From the NCBI RefSeq assembly GCF_019091135.1, contig NZ_JAGXJW010000056.1:1-52500 (forward strand): a stretch of 52,500 nucleotides of DNA, read 5' to 3'. The notes beneath the pieces are model-generated. The model saw only the letters and a list, made by a program, of their open reading frames with translations. It was not told the origin of the DNA and searched no databases. The stretch's first letter is position 1. Every line of letters begins with the position of its first letter. The stretch is from Cohnella sp. GbtcB17 (GTDB lineage Bacteria > Bacillota > Bacilli > Paenibacillales > Paenibacillaceae). The translations under genes and the position numbers were made by a program. This document shows positions 51,203 through 52,500 of the stretch, piece after piece.

Positions 51203-52500
51203 ATGACGACCGGTACGGCATCGGTATCGCAGCATGATCTGTATTTGTACAACAACGGAGAATTGTTTCGCGCTTATCGCGCGTTCGGCGCGCATCCTTG
51301 CGAACGGGACGGCGTTCGGGGCACTCGGTTCGCCGTGTGGGCGCCGCATGCCCGCGAAGTCAGGCTTGCCGGCGACTTTAACGGTTGGCGCGGCGACTCG
51401 CACCCGCTTGCGCCGTCCGGCACGACCGGCGTGTGGCAGGCGTTCTTTCCGGGCATCGCCGAGGGCGCGGCTTACAAGTACGAGATCGTGGACGCCGCCG
51501 GGCGCGTCTTCCTGAAGTCCGATCCCTTCGCCTTTTTCTCGGAGCTTCGCCCGGGGACCGCTTCCATCGTGGCTAATTTGGATAATTATCCTTGGGAAGA
51601 TCATTCGTGGCAGGAGAGGAGGGGCCGAAGCAAGCCTTACGAACGGCCGATGCTCATCTACGAGGTGCATCTGGGCTCCTGGCGAATCGACGGCCCCGAG
51701 CAATTCTGGACGTACGAACGGCTCGCGGGCGAACTCGTCGATTACGTTGCGGACAACGGGTATACCCATATCGAGATTTTGCCGCTCACGGAGCATCCGT
51801 TCGACCGCTCCTGGGGCTACCAGACGACCGGCTATTATTCGGCGACCAGCAGGTACGGACATCCCGACGGACTCAAAAGGCTCGTGGACCGGTGTCATCA
51901 ACGCGGAATCGGGGTGCTTCTCGATTGGGTGCCCGGCCATTTCTGCAAGGACGACCACGGACTTCGCCGGGTCGACGGCGAGCCGCTCTACGAGCCAGGC
52001 GATTGGCGGGTCGCCGAGAAGCCGCTTTGGGGCACGCTGGCGTTCGACTTCGGCCGGCCGGAGGTTCAGAGCTTCCTGATCTCGAACGCGCTTTTCTGGA
52101 TGGACGTGTATCATATCGACGGCATCCGTGTCGACGCCGTTGCCAGCATGATCGACCTGAACTTCGACAAGCCGCCTGAGATGCACACGAGGAACAAGCG
52201 CGGCGGCATCGAAAATCTCGACGCGCTCGACTGGATCCGCAAGCTGAACGAAGTCGTGTTCCGCTATTATCCGAACGCGCTCGTCATTGCAGAGGACTCC
52301 TCGGCATGGCCGGGCGTTACGGCTCCGGTTTACCTGGGGGGGCTCGGGTTTAATTACAAATGGAACATGGGCTGGATGAACGGCATGCTCAGAAACATGG
52401 AGCCCGAGCCGGCGCATCGTTCCGAGGTGCACCATCTGGCCACCTTCTCGACGGTGTACGCCTACGCCGTAAATTACGTGCTCCCGCTGGCCCGCGACCA
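51203..52500 (+). CDS. glgB: 1,4-alpha-glucan branching enzyme (3' end outside window)
   Basis: The first 432 residues of a glycogen branching enzyme; the frame is open to the window edge. Residues ~20-110 form the CBM48 domain (FAVWAPHAREVRLAGDFNGW). The GH13 barrel follows with YEVHLGSWR, HIEILPLTEHPFDRSWGYQ, LDWVPGHF, and DGIRVDAVASM with the nucleophile Asp. VIAEDSSAWPGV keeps the acid/base Glu, but the usual second Glu is Asp. ATG 51203 follows AAGGAGG (51189-51195) at 7 bp. TATAAT at 51105-51110 is a likely -10, with no convincing -35. Glycogen genes usually follow (glgC, D, A, P), but they would lie beyond the window. Confidence 0.95.
   Translation, partial: MTTGTASVSQHDLYLYNNGELFRAYRAFGAHPCERDGVRGTRFAVWAPHAREVRLAGDFNGWRGDSHPLAPSGTTGVWQAFFPGIAEGAAYKYEIVDAAGRVFLKSDPFAFFSELRPGTASIVANLDNYPWEDHSWQERRGRSKPYERPMLIYEVHLGSWRIDGPEQFWTYERLAGELVDYVADNGYTHIEILPLTEHPFDRSWGYQTTGYYSATSRYGHPDGLKRLVDRCHQRGIGVLLDWVPGHFCKDDHGLRRVDGEPLYEPGDWRVAEKPLWGTLAFDFGRPEVQSFLISNALFWMDVYHIDGIRVDAVASMIDLNFDKPPEMHTRNKRGGIENLDALDWIRKLNEVVFRYYPNALVIAEDSSAWPGVTAPVYLGGLGFNYKWNMGWMNGMLRNMEPEPAHRSEVHHLATFSTVYAYAVNYVLPLARD

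Overview
The window looks like chromosomal DNA of a GC-rich, Gram-positive, spore-former-type Bacillota, most like Paenibacillus or Cohnella. The grounds are strong AGGAGG-type ribosome binding sites, lipobox lipoproteins with Ser/Ala-rich linkers, an S-layer-homology (SLH) anchored giant enzyme, YesM/YesN-type two-component genes, Nup-type nucleoside ABC genes, RelQ and AraR-like operators. No rRNA, tRNA, prophage, insertion sequence or CRISPR array was seen. About 45 protein genes are called. Two run off the ends: a hybrid sensor kinase on the left and glgB on the right.

Layout. 1-6.6 kb: kinase end, small conserved protein, uracil permease, an unknown protein, Gfo/Idh/MocA oxidoreductase, phosphoglycerate mutase, aldo/keto reductase. 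7.2-17.4 kb: an MdxEFG-like sugar ABC operon (no ATPase gene) followed directly by a 2121-residue secreted GH87 alpha-1,3-glucanase/mycodextranase-type protein with N-terminal repeats, two carbohydrate-binding-like domains and three SLH domains. 17.5-23.3 kb: RNase H1, then a solute-binding protein, a YesM-type kinase and a YesN-type regulator. 23.4-27.7 kb: a tiny LytTR protein, DinB-like protein, TerC, RelQ, adenosine deaminase, DUF1992. 28-33.9 kb: a purine nucleoside hydrolase and a BMP/NupOPQ-like importer. 34-42.6 kb: pseudouridine synthase, nucleotidyltransferase-like protein, a second aldo/keto reductase, lipoate ligase, a heterodimeric ABC exporter and a Gly/Gln-rich lipoprotein. 42.8-52.5 kb: KDPG aldolase and KDG kinase, an AraC regulator divergent from a GH42 beta-galactosidase, a DUF3892 protein, araA with two AraR-like boxes, a chemotaxis-type receptor, and glgB.

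How it works together. The most coherent system is at 7.2-23.3 kb. The surface GH87 enzyme would cut an alpha-1,3-glucan, the ABC proteins would import the oligosaccharides, and the solute-binding protein/kinase/regulator set would sense them. The two promoters of this system share a 63-bp architecture (TCAC-N17-TCAC, then a -10 at an identical distance), which suggests one regulator for both. A second coherent set is purine nucleoside uptake plus hydrolysis. Its hydrolase keeps the two tryptophans of the IAG-type enzymes in place of the usual catalytic histidine. Adenosine deaminase lies nearby.

Three unusual intergenic repeat arrays stand out: five 52-bp units (5328-5575), five 91-bp units (6691-7180) on the other side of the same aldo/keto reductase gene, and six palindromes about 51 bp apart with two alternating loop types (35731-36000).
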